From contig NC_014217.1 of NCBI RefSeq assembly GCF_000092925.1, forward strand, positions 3,100,001 through 3,164,000: a stretch of 64,000 bases of DNA, in the 5' to 3' direction. A program made the position numbers and the translations under genes. Of this stretch, positions 19,838-30,823 are shown piece after piece. Below the pieces are notes generated by a model. That model saw nothing but the letters and a program-made list of their open reading frames with translations. It was not told the DNA's origin and searched no databases. The stretch is from Ancylobacter novellus DSM 506 (GTDB lineage Bacteria; Pseudomonadota; Alphaproteobacteria; Rhizobiales; Xanthobacteraceae). Each line of letters starts with the position of its first letter. Position 1 is the first letter of the stretch.

Positions 19838-20728
19838 ATGGCGAAGGTTGGATTTGTCGGTCTGGGGATCATGGGCAACCCGATGGCGGGCCACCTCATC
19901 GACGCGGGCCACACGCTCTATCTGTATGACATCAAGCCGGTGCCGGCGGAGCTGACGGGCAAGGGCGGCGTCGCCTGCGCCAACGGCACCGAGGTGGCGA
20001 AGAACGCCGACATCATCATCATCATGGTGCCGGACACCCCGCATGTGGGCGCCGCGCTGTTCGGCGAGGGCGGCATCGCCGCCGGCCTCACCCCCGGCAA
20101 GATCGTCGTCGACATGTCGTCGATCGCCCCGGTCGAGACCAAGGAATACGCCAAGAAGGTCAACGAGCTGGGCTGCGACTATCTCGACGCGCCGGTCTCC
20201 GGCGGCGAGGTCGGCGCCAAGGCCGCCTCGCTCACCATCATGGTCGGCGGCCCGGAAGGCGCCTTCGAGACGGTGAAGCCGCTCTTCGAGAAGATGGGCA
20301 AGAACATCACCCTCGTCGGCGGCAATGGCGACGGCCAGACCACCAAGGTGGCGAACCAGATCATCGTGGCGCTGACCATCCAGGCGGTCGGCGAGGCGCT
20401 GCTGTTCGCCTCCAAGGCGGGTGCCGACCCGGCCAAGGTGCGCCAGGCGCTGATGGGGGGCTTTGCCAATTCGCGCATCCTTGAGGTGCATGGCGAGCGC
20501 ATGGTGAAGCGGACCTTCAACCCGGGCTTCCGCATCGAGCTGCACCAGAAGGACCTGAACCTGGCGCTCAACGGCGCCCGCCAGCTGCAGATGTCGCTGC
20601 CGGCCACCGCGCTGGCGCAGCAGCTGTTCAGCGCCTGCGCCGCCAATGGCGGGGCGGCGTGGGACCACTCAGCTCTGGTCAAGGCGCTGGAAATGCTCGC
20701 AAATCACACCGTCGCGCCGGATGCGTGA
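19838..20728 (+). CDS. glxR: Tartronate semialdehyde reductase (2-hydroxy-3-oxopropionate reductase)
   Basis: A 296-residue member of the beta-hydroxyacid dehydrogenase family that reduces tartronate semialdehyde to D-glycerate with NAD(P)H. Residues 1-30 form the dinucleotide fold (KVGFVGLGIMGNPMAGHLIDAGH). The substrate loop DAPVSGGEVGAK and the catalytic lysine in GQTTKVANQ are present, as is the C-terminal KDLNLAL segment. It follows hyi by 47 bases and completes the glycerate pathway. Glycerate kinase, the next step, is not in the window. Confidence 0.95.
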   Translation: MAKVGFVGLGIMGNPMAGHLIDAGHTLYLYDIKPVPAELTGKGGVACANGTEVAKNADIIIIMVPDTPHVGAALFGEGGIAAGLTPGKIVVDMSSIAPVETKEYAKKVNELGCDYLDAPVSGGEVGAKAASLTIMVGGPEGAFETVKPLFEKMGKNITLVGGNGDGQTTKVANQIIVALTIQAVGEALLFASKAGADPAKVRQALMGGFANSRILEVHGERMVKRTFNPGFRIELHQKDLNLALNGARQLQMSLPATALAQQLFSACAANGGAAWDHSALVKALEMLANHTVAPDA

Positions 20729-20760
20729 TCTCGATCCGATATTGCATTCACTTTGAAGTC

Positions 20761-20783
20761 TCGGGGGCGCTCTGCGCCCCCGA
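20761..20783 (+). terminator. Hairpin behind glxR
   Basis: Ten-bp perfect stem TCGGGGGCGC / GCGCCCCCGA with a three-base loop. Only a short T run (TTT at 20788) follows, so termination may need Rho or be partial. Confidence 0.5.
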
Positions 20784-21030
20784 AGCGTTTCTGGAAATAG
20801 TAAGCATTGCTGCCCCGGTAGTGGAATTCCGCTGCGGGGTAGTCTTTTGAGCGTCACGACGAACAATTGTTCTGGCCTATACACCGTGGACAAGCCGGCA
20901 TTTCCCGAAGTAACTTGTCGGACACGTCGCTAACACGCCCCGCGATGCCCGCGATGCGGCCCAACATGCGCGACGTATTATCACGCCCATGAACATCGCT
21001 CTTGACGAGGGCCTCAATCTGCCCAATCAT

Positions 21031-21045
21031 GGCATACAAAATACC
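21031..21045. promoter_or_regulatory. GntR-type operator before the panE-like gene
   Basis: GGCAT-ACAAA-ATACC is a perfect match to GGYAT-N5-ATRCC, 51 bases before the panE-like start. Its complement with flanks (TTTGGTATTTTGTATGCCA) closely resembles the site before gntR2. The rest of the gap 20784-21030 shows no gene. Confidence 0.68.
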
Positions 21046-21096
21046 AAACAAAGTTCCGGACCTCGCGGGGGTGAGTCCGGACGAGGAGGGAGTCCA

Positions 21097-22074
21097 ATGA
21101 AGGTCTGCATCTACGGTGCCGGCGCGATCGGCGGTTATGTCGGCGTCCAGCTCAAGCGCGCGGGTGTCGACGTGAGCCTGGTGGCCCGCGGCGCACATCT
21201 CGAAGCCATGAAGCGCAACGGCCTCAAGCTGCTCATCGAGGATGAGGAGCGCGTCGAGCACATCCCGTGCTCCGACAACCCGGCCGAACTCGGCCCGCAG
21301 GACTATGTCATCGTCGCGCTGAAGGCCCATTCGGTGCCGGGCGTCGTCGACGCCATGCAGCCGCTGCTCGGCAACGACACGGCCGTCGTCACCGCGGTGA
21401 ACGGCGTGCCCTACTGGTACTACTACAAGCACGGCGACCAGCTCGAAGGCCGCACGCTGGAGAGCGTCGATCCGGGCGCCAAGCAGTGGAACGGCCTGCG
21501 CCCCGAGCGCGCCATCGGCTGCATCGTCTATCCGGCGACCGAAGTGGTCGAGCCGGGCGTCATCAAGCACGTCTATGGCGACAAGTTCCCGCTCGGCGAG
21601 CCCTCGGGCGAGATCACCGAGCGCGTGACCAAGCTTTCCGAGGCCTTCGCCGCCGGCGGCCTGCGCGCGCCCGTTCTGCCCAACATCCGCGACGAGATGT
21701 GGCTGAAGCTGTGGGGCAACCTCTGCTTCAACCCGATCAGCGCCCTCACCCACGCCACCCTCGACGTCATCGCTTCCGATCCGGGCACCCGCGCGGTCGC
21801 CAAGGCGATGATGCTGGAGGCGCAGGAGATCGCCGTGCAGTCCGGCGTGAACTTCCGCGTCGGCGTCGAGCGGCGCATCGACGGCGCTGGCGCGGTCGGC
21901 GCGCACAAGACCTCGATGCTGCAGGACCTCGAGCGCAACCGCGCCATGGAGATCGACCCGCTCGTCACCGTGGTGCAGGAGATGGGCAAGCTTGCCGGCA
22001 TCCCGACGCCGACAATCGACGTCGTGCTCTCCCTCGTCCGCCAGCGCGCGCAGATCGCCGGCTGCTACAACTGA
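21097..22074 (+). CDS. PanE/ApbA-family 2-ketoacid reductase, probable oxalyl-CoA reductase (PanE2-like)
   Basis: A 325-residue NADPH-type reductase. GAGAIG at residues 7-12 is the dinucleotide loop, and the C-terminal ketopantoate-reductase domain has a conserved Lys in EMWLKLWGNLCFNPISALT. A very strong ribosome site (GAGGAGGG) precedes the ATG. True PanE makes pantoate from ketopantoate and normally sits with pan genes. This one lies behind the oxalate and gcl genes and next to an oxalate-type operator. In Methylobacterium extorquens the paralog PanE2 reduces oxalyl-CoA to glyoxylate, and that role fits here exactly: it would connect Frc to Gcl. Fold is certain; the substrate is inferred. 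Confidence 0.75.
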   Translation: MKVCIYGAGAIGGYVGVQLKRAGVDVSLVARGAHLEAMKRNGLKLLIEDEERVEHIPCSDNPAELGPQDYVIVALKAHSVPGVVDAMQPLLGNDTAVVTAVNGVPYWYYYKHGDQLEGRTLESVDPGAKQWNGLRPERAIGCIVYPATEVVEPGVIKHVYGDKFPLGEPSGEITERVTKLSEAFAAGGLRAPVLPNIRDEMWLKLWGNLCFNPISALTHATLDVIASDPGTRAVAKAMMLEAQEIAVQSGVNFRVGVERRIDGAGAVGAHKTSMLQDLERNRAMEIDPLVTVVQEMGKLAGIPTPTIDVVLSLVRQRAQIAGCYN

Positions 22075-22085
22075 GTTCGGCGACA

Positions 22086-22859
22086 ATGGCAAACTGGGTT
22101 CGTTTCCAGCGCTCGGGCGCTGCCGGCTTCGGCACGCTCGAGGGCGACACCATCACTGTCCATAGCGGCAGCATGTTCAACGGCGCGCAGCCGACCGGGG
22201 AGCGCGTCGCGCTCGCCGAGGTCGAGCTGCTCGCCCCAACCGAGCCGACGAAAGTCATCGCGCTTTGGAATAACTTCCATGCGCTGGCTGCAAAGCTGGG
22301 CTCGCCCGTACCGGCCGATCCGCTCTATCTGCTGAAGGCCGGATCGTCGCTGACCACCCCCGGCGCCACCGTGCGCCGGCCGCCCTCCTATGACGGCAAG
22401 GTGGTGTATGAGGGCGAGCTCGGCATCGTCATCGGCAAGACGGCGACGGGCGTTTCCGAAGAGGAAGCCGGGGATTACATCTTCGGCTACACCTGCGTGA
22501 ACGACATCACCGCCGCCGACATCATCAACAAGGACGCCACCTTCGCGCAGTGGGTGCGGGCCAAGAGTTTCGACGGTTTCGGGCCCTTCGGCCCGGTGGT
22601 GGCGACGGGCGTCGACCCGTCCAGCCTCGTCGTGCGCACCGTGCTCAATGGCGAGGAGCGCCAGCGCTACCCGATCAGCGACATGGTGTTCTCGGCCGCC
22701 CAGCTGGTCAGCCGCATCTCGCACGACATGACGCTCAATCCGGGCGACGTGATCTGCTGCGGCACGTCGGTCGGCGTCGGCACCATGAAGGCCCCGAGCA
22801 ACACGGTGGACATCGTGATCGAGGGCATCGGGACGCTCAGCAACACTTTCGTGCAGTAG
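22086..22859 (+). CDS. Fumarylacetoacetate hydrolase (FAH) family protein
   Basis: A 257-residue single-domain FAH-fold protein. The divalent-metal ligands are present: Glu109 and Glu111 in YEGELGIVIGK and Asp140 in CVNDITAADI. Also conserved are FDGFGPFGPVV and ISHDMTLNPGDVICCGTSVGVG. Family members cleave C-C bonds of acylpyruvates or decarboxylate oxaloacetate. It starts 11 bases after the panE-like gene, so the two are co-expressed and share the oxalate-type operator. It could act on a side product such as oxaloacetate, an oxalyl adduct or a hydroxypyruvate tautomer; I cannot assign a substrate. Confidence 0.78.
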   Translation: MANWVRFQRSGAAGFGTLEGDTITVHSGSMFNGAQPTGERVALAEVELLAPTEPTKVIALWNNFHALAAKLGSPVPADPLYLLKAGSSLTTPGATVRRPPSYDGKVVYEGELGIVIGKTATGVSEEEAGDYIFGYTCVNDITAADIINKDATFAQWVRAKSFDGFGPFGPVVATGVDPSSLVVRTVLNGEERQRYPISDMVFSAAQLVSRISHDMTLNPGDVICCGTSVGVGTMKAPSNTVDIVIEGIGTLSNTFVQ

Positions 22860-22959
22860 CGTCTTGGCGCTGTAGCGCCTATAGGGGAATAGGATACGCC
22901 AATCGACGGGAACGCCGCGTGGGCGCTCCCGGCCGTCCGGTTGTGGAGGAGCGGATTTA

Positions 22960-24158
<1,199 letters not shown>

Positions 24159-24159
<1 letters not shown>

Positions 24160-25055
24160 TGTCGGTTCTCATCAATAAAGACACCAAGATCATCACCCAG
24201 GGCTTCACCGGCAAGAACGGCACCTTCCACTCCGAGCAGGCGCTGGCCTATGGCTCGAAGGTGGTCGGCGGCACCTCGCCGGGCAAGGGCGGCTCGACCC
24301 ATCTCGGCCTGCCGGTGTTCGACACCGTCGCCGAGGCGCGCGAGAAGACCGGCGCCGACGCCTCGGTGGTCTACGTGCCGCCGCCGGGCGCGGCCGACGC
24401 CATCTGCGAGGCGATCGCGGCGGAGATCCCGCTCATCGTCTGCATCACCGAGGGCATCCCGGTGCTCGACATGGTGAAGGTGCGCCGGGCACTGGACGGC
24501 TCCAAGTCCCGCCTCGTCGGCCCGAACTGCCCCGGCATCGTCACCGCCGGCGAGTGCAAGATCGGCATCATGCCGGCCAACATCTTCCGCAAGGGCAATG
24601 TCGGCATCGTCTCGCGCTCGGGCACGCTGACCTATGAGGCGGTGTTCCAGACCTCGCAGGAGGGCCTCGGCCAGACCACCGCGGTCGGCATCGGCGGCGA
24701 TCCGGTCAAGGGCACCGAGTTCATCGACGTGCTCGAGCTGTTCCTCGCCGACGACGCCACCGAGTCGATCGTGATGATCGGCGAGATCGGCGGCTCGGCC
24801 GAGGAAGACGCGGCGCAGTTCCTCAAGGACGAGGCCAAGCGCGGCCGCAAGAAGCCGATGGTCGGCTTCATCGCCGGCCGCACCGCCCCTCCCGGCCGCC
24901 GCATGGGCCATGCCGGCGCCATCATCTCCGGCGGCAAGGGCGGCGCCGAGGACAAGATCGCGGCGATGGAAGCGGCCGGCATCGTGGTCTCGCCCTCGCC
25001 GGCGCGGCTCGGCAAGACGCTGATCGAAGTGCTGAACAAGCGCGTCGCCGCCTGA
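24159..25055 (+). CDS. sucD: Succinyl-CoA synthetase (ADP-forming) alpha subunit
   Basis: A 298-residue subunit. The start codon overlaps the sucC stop by one base (TGATG), a sign of tight co-translation. It has the CoA-binding N-terminus ([19 protein letters not shown]), the conserved [11 protein letters not shown] and [11 protein letters not shown] blocks, and the active-site phospho-histidine His251 in [10 protein letters not shown]. It carries the phosphoryl-transfer half of the enzyme whose other half is SucC. A strong terminator 28 bases behind it ends the panE-FAH-sucCD row. The same reservation about substrate (succinate, malate or oxalate) applies as for sucC. Confidence 0.92.
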
Positions 25056-25082
25056 GCGGCTTCGCCATCTCCTAAAAGCGAA

Positions 25083-25110
25083 AGCCCCGCGCCATGGCGC
25101 GGGGCTTTTT
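25083..25110 (+). terminator. Intrinsic terminator behind sucD
   Basis: Stem AGCCCCGCG / CGCGGGGCT with a CCATGG loop (25083-25106) and five T. The plus-strand row of oxalate-island genes ends here, and the minus-strand small gene at 25116 converges on it. Confidence 0.92.
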
Positions 25111-25115
25111 CGTTG

Positions 25116-25244
25116 TCAAACCGGGAAGCATTCCGGCGGCAGCGCCGCCGTGTCCTCATGGCCCAGCGTCTCGGCGATCAGGATCGTCATCCACGCATGA
25201 GCAACGATGAGCAGCGGCAGAACGGGAAACACCGTCTGGAACAT
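25116..25244 (-). CDS. Small single-span membrane protein, 42 residues, unknown function
   Basis: Not a known family. The ATG (25242-25244) has a good ribosome site, GGAGTTACGCGC, on the minus strand. The protein begins MFQTVFPVLPLLIVAHAWMT, continues ILIAETLGHEDTAALPPECF and ends PV. Residues 5-27 form one hydrophobic helix, followed by a short acidic tail with one Cys. An operator-like GGTAT-N5-ATACT lies 51 bases upstream, as before the oxalate genes, so it may be a co-regulated helper, for example a small partner of the OxlT transporters or of a kinase. The start, spacing and operator support a real gene; conservation has not been checked. Confidence 0.55.
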   Translation of the reverse strand: MFQTVFPVLPLLIVAHAWMTILIAETLGHEDTAALPPECFPV

Positions 25245-25294
25245 GCGCGTAACTCCAATCGTCCGTGTTGCAGTGCAACGTAACGAATGTATCT

Positions 25295-25309
25295 GGTATG
25301 TGGTATACT
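25295..25309. promoter_or_regulatory. GntR-type operator-like site before the 42-residue membrane protein
   Basis: GGTAT-GTGGT-ATACT matches GGYAT-N5-ATRCC in eight of ten arm positions. A nearby GTTGCA-G-TGCAAC inverted repeat occurs at 25267-25279. The stretch 25245-25540 shows no other gene. Confidence 0.5.
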
Positions 25310-25539
25310 TAATATCAGATAGCGAGCCTGCACGAGGCGCATGGCCTGACGTCTTCTAAGCGGACGCCAGCAACAGACATGGATTGCGGAAGGACGGCCA
25401 GCCAGCGCATGGGCCGGCGCCCGACGCTGGAGGAGATGAGTAAAGAGGGGCGGAGCTTTCGCGAGTGGGGATGACCACGCGGGACAGTCGGGAGCCCGGT
25501 CCGCAACGAGCTTGTCTCGGCGATAGGCGCCGTCTCGCC

Positions 25540-25623
25540 CTCATGGCCGGGCTCGACCCGGCCACCCAGTGACTGGGCGCGCCAGATTCCCATGGATCCC
25601 CGGGTCAAGCCTGGGGATGAGGG
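25540..25623. repeat. Paired intergenic palindromes, GGCCGGGCTCGACCCGGCC type
   Basis: ATGGCCGGGCTCGACCCGGCCA is followed about 35 bases on by CCCCGGGTCAAGCCTGGGGATGA. The same two-part element recurs at 29678-29762, and a single half-like copy at 52059-52081. Confidence 0.7.
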
Positions 25624-25668
25624 AAATTGAAATGCTGATCGGTCTCCGGGAAGTCCCGCGCCCTGCCC

Positions 25669-27141
25669 TCAGGGCGCGGGAGCGTTGTTTTCCTTCGCCG
25701 GCGGGGCCGCCAAGCCCCAGGCCGAGAAGGCCTGCCGGAATGCCTGATCGCCGGCCTCGCCCTTTTCCAGCACGAGTATGGCGCGGCGGCCGTTCTCGAA
25801 CACGATCGGCAGGTCGAGCCAGTTGCGCGTGATCAGGAAGCTGAGATTGCGCTGGATGTCGCTGTCGAGCGCCGACAGGCCGATCAGGAAATAGCTCGGC
25901 GCCACCCGCACGGCGAGGCCGACCAGCGGCGCGCCCTGCGCGCTTTCCGACGCCTTGGCGCGCATGCCCGGCACGTTGGAGACGTTGCCGAGGTCAAAGT
26001 TCGGCGGCAGCTTGAACTGCACCTCGATGATGTGGGACGCCGGGATGCTGGTGTCCTGGTTTCGGCGCAGCGTCAGCGTCGCCGAGATGTCGCGGGCGGG
26101 AATCGTGATGTCGGCGCGGATGCCGACATCCGGCGCCGTGCCGGCGCTGCCGGGGCTGCGCTCGGTGCTCCACTTCACCGTGCCCACATATTGCTGCAGG
26201 CCCTGTTCGCCGCCGCCCGCGCTCTCCTCGAACAGCACGGCGCGCTGCGGAGCGTCGATGCCCTGCGCCGCGGTGCCTGACGGCGCGTTCTGTGCCGGCT
26301 GCGCGGGCTGGCCCGACTGCGCCGGCCGGGAGCTGTCCGGTGCCTGGGCGATACGGTCGGTCGACTTCGGCGCGTCGGGGGTCGCGGGGCGAGCCGGCGC
26401 CTGAGCGGTCTGCGGCGCCGAGGCGGGAGCCCCGCCGACCAGCGCCAATATGGTCTCGCGCTGGGTATAGCCGACCACCGCGCCGGCGATCAGCAAAGCG
26501 AGGAAGATCAGCGCGCCGAACAGCCGGACACGGCCGCTGCCACCGGAGGTCTCCTCGGGAACTTCGGCGGCGATGCTGTCGCCGTCGTCGGCCGTGGCCT
26601 GCCCGGCCTCGTCGTCATCGGACAGCGCGGCGGCCTCGCGGGCACGCACCATGCGCGCCGCCTCGCTGCGCCAGTCGTGACGCTCGCCTTCATCCTTGCC
26701 GGCATAGCCCTCCGGCTCGATGCCCGCCGCCACCGCCTCGGCCTCGCTCGGCGCGAAATCGCCCGTCGGTTCAGCGGGGCGCACTGGCGCGGACGGCGAT
26801 TCGGCCGCCGCCGGTCGCGGCGGCGGAGGAACGGCGGGCGCCGAGGGAGCCGGCGTCACGGGCGGCGTGGCCGGCGACGGAGTGGCGGGAGCGGAAGTAT
26901 TCGGTGCAGAAGTCGGAGCCGCCGGCGCCGAGACCCCATGATCGGCCTCGATGCGGCGGATCGCGTTCTCCAGCGCCTGCTGCTCGCGCTCGACGTCGTC
27001 CTCCGGCAGCGGCGGCTCGACGGCGCGCAGCTGCGCGGTCAGCGCCCGCCGCGCCCGCTCATAGACCGCCTTGCGGGCCTCCGCCGACTTGTCGGGAAGG
27101 CCGCCGATGGCGCGCGCGAGGAGCGGGTAATAATCGGCCAT
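25669..27141 (-). CDS. Conserved alphaproteobacterial membrane protein next to purA
   Basis: A 490-residue protein of unknown function. Residues 1-70 are a conserved helical start (MADYYPLLARAIGGLPDKSA...RARRALTAQLRAVEPPLPE, RIEADHG). About 70-125 is a proline/alanine-rich linker, 126-205 is acidic and charged, and one membrane helix spans about 207-225 (LFGALIFLALLIAGAVVGY). The remaining C-terminal half is probably periplasmic, with a Pro/Ala linker and a folded region from about 300. From general knowledge, related proteins stand beside purA in many Hyphomicrobiales. It follows purA by 20 bases and is likely co-transcribed. Confidence 0.75.
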   Translation of the reverse strand: MADYYPLLARAIGGLPDKSAEARKAVYERARRALTAQLRAVEPPLPEDDVEREQQALENAIRRIEADHGVSAPAAPTSAPNTSAPATPSPATPPVTPAPSAPAVPPPPRPAAAESPSAPVRPAEPTGDFAPSEAEAVAAGIEPEGYAGKDEGERHDWRSEAARMVRAREAAALSDDDEAGQATADDGDSIAAEVPEETSGGSGRVRLFGALIFLALLIAGAVVGYTQRETILALVGGAPASAPQTAQAPARPATPDAPKSTDRIAQAPDSSRPAQSGQPAQPAQNAPSGTAAQGIDAPQRAVLFEESAGGGEQGLQQYVGTVKWSTERSPGSAGTAPDVGIRADITIPARDISATLTLRRNQDTSIPASHIIEVQFKLPPNFDLGNVSNVPGMRAKASESAQGAPLVGLAVRVAPSYFLIGLSALDSDIQRNLSFLITRNWLDLPIVFENGRRAILVLEKGEAGDQAFRQAFSAWGLAAPPAKENNAPAP

Positions 27142-27161
27142 GAGAGGGAATCAGTTGCCGG

Positions 27162-28457
<1,296 letters not shown>

Positions 28458-28531
28458 GAGCCAAGCTCCTGCTTGCGACGTGCGGACCGGCCCGGCGCCA
28501 TTCAAGGCGCGCCCTGCCCGCACAGACAAAA

Positions 28532-28556
28532 CCCCGGCGAAACGATCCGTCCGGGG
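28532..28556 (-). terminator. Terminator-like hairpin in the purA leader
   Basis: On the minus strand CCCCGG...CCGGGG, with a 13-base loop, is followed by TTTTGT. It lies about 75 bases before the purA start. As no minus-strand gene is seen upstream, it may be an attenuator for purA rather than a gene end. Confidence 0.4.
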
Positions 28557-28749
28557 CTGCACCGTCTTAAGGGATCGTTCCGGGTGAGGCAAGGACGCCC
28601 GGATGCCGCATCGGAAGCCCGTCGGCATGCCCTGACGCTGGCGCAAATGGCAGGGCGGTATTGCACCCCCGCAAGCGCTACGAGATTGCGCCGGCGGCTC
28701 CAACGCATGATTTTCAAGGCGCGGCGCCATGACGCCGCAAGGAGCCGCC

Positions 28750-29640
28750 ATGACCAGTCCGACCCTCGCCGCCCGCCCCGTCGATGCCTCTCCCCTGCCC
28801 GCCGCCCTGAAGATGGGCGCGGTGCGCCTGCGGGTACGTGACGCGGCCCGCTCCCTCGCCTTCTACACCGGCACGGTCGGCCTTGCGGTGCTGAGCACCG
28901 GCACGGACGGAATCATCCGCCTCGGCGCCGGCAACGAGGTCATCGTCGAACTGGAAGTCTCCCCCGAGGCGCGCCCCCGCCACCCCGGCACCACCGGCCT
29001 GTTCCATGTCGCGATTCTCGTTCCCGACCGCCCGGCGCTCGCCGTGGTGGCGCGCCGGCTCATCGCGCAGAATGTACGCCTCGGCGCCTCCGACCATCTG
29101 GTGAGCGAGGCGCTCTATCTCGACGATCCCGACGGCAACGGCATCGAGATCTACCGCGACCGCCGGCCGGACGAATGGAACTGGGACGGCGCCACCATCG
29201 AGATGGCGACCTACCGGCTCGATTTGCGCGCGCTCATCGCCGACGCACCGGCCGGCGTGCCGCTCGGTGCGCCGATGCCTGAAGGCACCAAGGTCGGCCA
29301 TGTGCATCTGCAGGTCGGCGACCTCACGGCCGCCCGCCGCTTCTATGTCGACCATCTCGGCTTCGACGTGACCACCGACCGCTATCCCGGCGCGCTCTTC
29401 GTCAGCGCCGGGCGCTACCACCACCATCTCGGGTTGAATGTCTGGCACAGCCGCGGCGGCGGCCCCGCTCCCGCCGGCAGCGTCGGCCTCGTGCATTTCG
29501 AGGTGATCCTGCCGGATGCGAAGGCCGTCGAGGCGCTGCGCGCCCGGCTCGTCGCCGCCGGCGAGAGCGTCACCCCCATCGGGGGCGGCTTCAGCATCGC
29601 CGATCCCTGGGGCACGCGGCTGCAGGTACGTGCCGCGTGA
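28750..29640 (+). CDS. VOC-superfamily protein, catechol 2,3-dioxygenase (CatE)-like
   Basis: A 296-residue protein with two glyoxalase/extradiol-dioxygenase modules (about 25-135 and 180-295). Candidate metal ligands are His in GLFHVAILV, His in GHVHLQVGD and Glu in HFEVILPD, together with the [13 protein letters not shown] strand. CatE-like proteins open catecholic rings, but many relatives have other activities. The ATG at 28750 follows AAGGAGCCGCC; an ATG seven codons earlier lacks such a site. It stands alone, divergent from purA and followed by a palindromic repeat. Confidence 0.75.
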   Translation: MTSPTLAARPVDASPLPAALKMGAVRLRVRDAARSLAFYTGTVGLAVLSTGTDGIIRLGAGNEVIVELEVSPEARPRHPGTTGLFHVAILVPDRPALAVVARRLIAQNVRLGASDHLVSEALYLDDPDGNGIEIYRDRRPDEWNWDGATIEMATYRLDLRALIADAPAGVPLGAPMPEGTKVGHVHLQVGDLTAARRFYVDHLGFDVTTDRYPGALFVSAGRYHHHLGLNVWHSRGGGPAPAGSVGLVHFEVILPDAKAVEALRARLVAAGESVTPIGGGFSIADPWGTRLQVRAA

Positions 29641-29677
29641 GGGTGTGACGAGTTCACAACCGGGAAGCTGGGAGGCT

Positions 29678-29762
29678 CACCATGGCCGGGCTTGGCCCGG
29701 CCATCCAGTGACCGGGTGCAGGCGAAAAGGCTGGGTCCCCGGGCCAAGCCCGGGGATGACGG
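29678..29762. repeat. Paired intergenic palindromes, GGCCGGGCTTGGCCCGGCC type
   Basis: ATGGCCGGGCTTGGCCCGGCCA then CCCCGGGCCAAGCCCGGGGATGA; the second copy of the paired element at 25540-25623, in the same orientation. It lies between the VOC gene and the DMT transporter in a 265-base gap with no gene. Confidence 0.7.
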
Positions 29763-29905
29763 AAGTGGAATTGCAAGCCAGATTCTGAGCCGCCATCGGC
29801 TGCCCCGTTGCAGCGATAAGATTATTTCATGGCCCGGGCGGGTTTAACCGCGCGCGAAATGCTCTAACCATTCGCGCGCCAACGACCCCGCTTCCGGTGC
29901 CTGCC

Positions 29906-30823
29906 ATGTTCCGTCGCCTGCTCGACGCGCCCTATCTCCTGCTCACCCTGGTGTCGCTGTTCTGGGCCGGCAACATCGTGCTCGGCCGCCACATTGCCGG
30001 CCATGTGCCGCCGGCGACGCTGGCCTGGCTGCGCTGGGTGCTCGCCATCCTCATCCTGCTGCCCTTCGCCTGGCGGGCGATGAAGGCCGACTGGTCGGTG
30101 GCGCTGCGCCACTGGAAGCTGCTGGCGGTGCTGGGATTCACCGGCATCACCCTGTTCAACACCATGCAGTACCACGCGTTGGAGTTCACGCCGGCCCTCA
30201 ACGTGCTGCTCATCCAGTCCACCGGGCCGCTGATGATCGCCTTCTGGTCGCTGGTGCTGAACGGCGAGAAGCTCTCCGTCGGGCAGGCCATCGGCATCAG
30301 CCTGTCGCTGCTGGGGGTGCTCACCATCATCTGCCGCGGCGACCCAGCGGTACTGGCGAACATCGAATTCAACCAGGGCGACCTCTGGATGCTCGCCGCG
30401 CTGATGGTCTACGGCATCTATTCCTCGCTGCTGGTGCAGCGCCCGAAGCTGTCGCAGCTCGGCTTCCTCGGCTTCACGCTCAGCATCGGCGCGCTGCTGC
30501 TCACGCCGATCTTCATTGCCGAGCGGGCGGTGAGCCCGCCGATCACCTTCGACGCGCGCGCGCTCGGCTCCATTGCCTATGTCGCCGTCTTCCCCTCGGT
30601 GCTGGCCTATCTGTTCTTCAATCGCGGCGTCCAGCTCGTCGGGCCGAACCGCGCCGCGCCGTTCTTCCACTTGATGCCGGTGTTCGGCTCGGCGCTCGCC
30701 ATCGTCTTCCTCGGCGAGCGCCCGCACCTCTACCACGCCGCCGGTTACGCGCTGGTTCTGTCGGGGGTGATCATCGCCACCCTCTGGGCGCCCAAACGAG
30801 TCAGCCCAGCTCGAAGCTCGTGA
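29906..30823 (+). CDS. DMT-superfamily (EamA) permease
   Basis: A 305-residue membrane protein with two EamA repeats and about ten membrane helices: the first repeat includes SLFWAGNIVLGRHIAG...LAWLRWVLAILILLPF and the second SIAYVAVFPSVLAYLFFNRGVQLVGPNRAA...FLGE. Such proteins usually export amino acids or other metabolites. The substrate is unknown. ATG at 29906 was taken; a GTG three codons earlier is also possible. Its end overlaps the end of the converging GNAT gene by 23 bases. Confidence 0.85.
   Translation: MFRRLLDAPYLLLTLVSLFWAGNIVLGRHIAGHVPPATLAWLRWVLAILILLPFAWRAMKADWSVALRHWKLLAVLGFTGITLFNTMQYHALEFTPALNVLLIQSTGPLMIAFWSLVLNGEKLSVGQAIGISLSLLGVLTIICRGDPAVLANIEFNQGDLWMLAALMVYGIYSSLLVQRPKLSQLGFLGFTLSIGALLLTPIFIAERAVSPPITFDARALGSIAYVAVFPSVLAYLFFNRGVQLVGPNRAAPFFHLMPVFGSALAIVFLGERPHLYHAAGYALVLSGVIIATLWAPKRVSPARSS

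Noticed and set aside
21097..22074. Ordinary ketopantoate reductase for pantothenate synthesis
   Set aside because: The fold allows it, but gene context, operator and strong translation signal point to oxalate metabolism. Kept as the alternative reading.
22866..22959. Operator-like GGAAT...ATACG before sucC
   Set aside because: The spacer is three bases instead of five and the arms are degenerate; sucC is probably read from the panE-like promoter.
25315..25608. Possible 97-residue minus-strand gene behind the small membrane protein
   Set aside because: The frame runs through a palindromic repeat and the promoter zone, and the sequence is unlike a folded protein.
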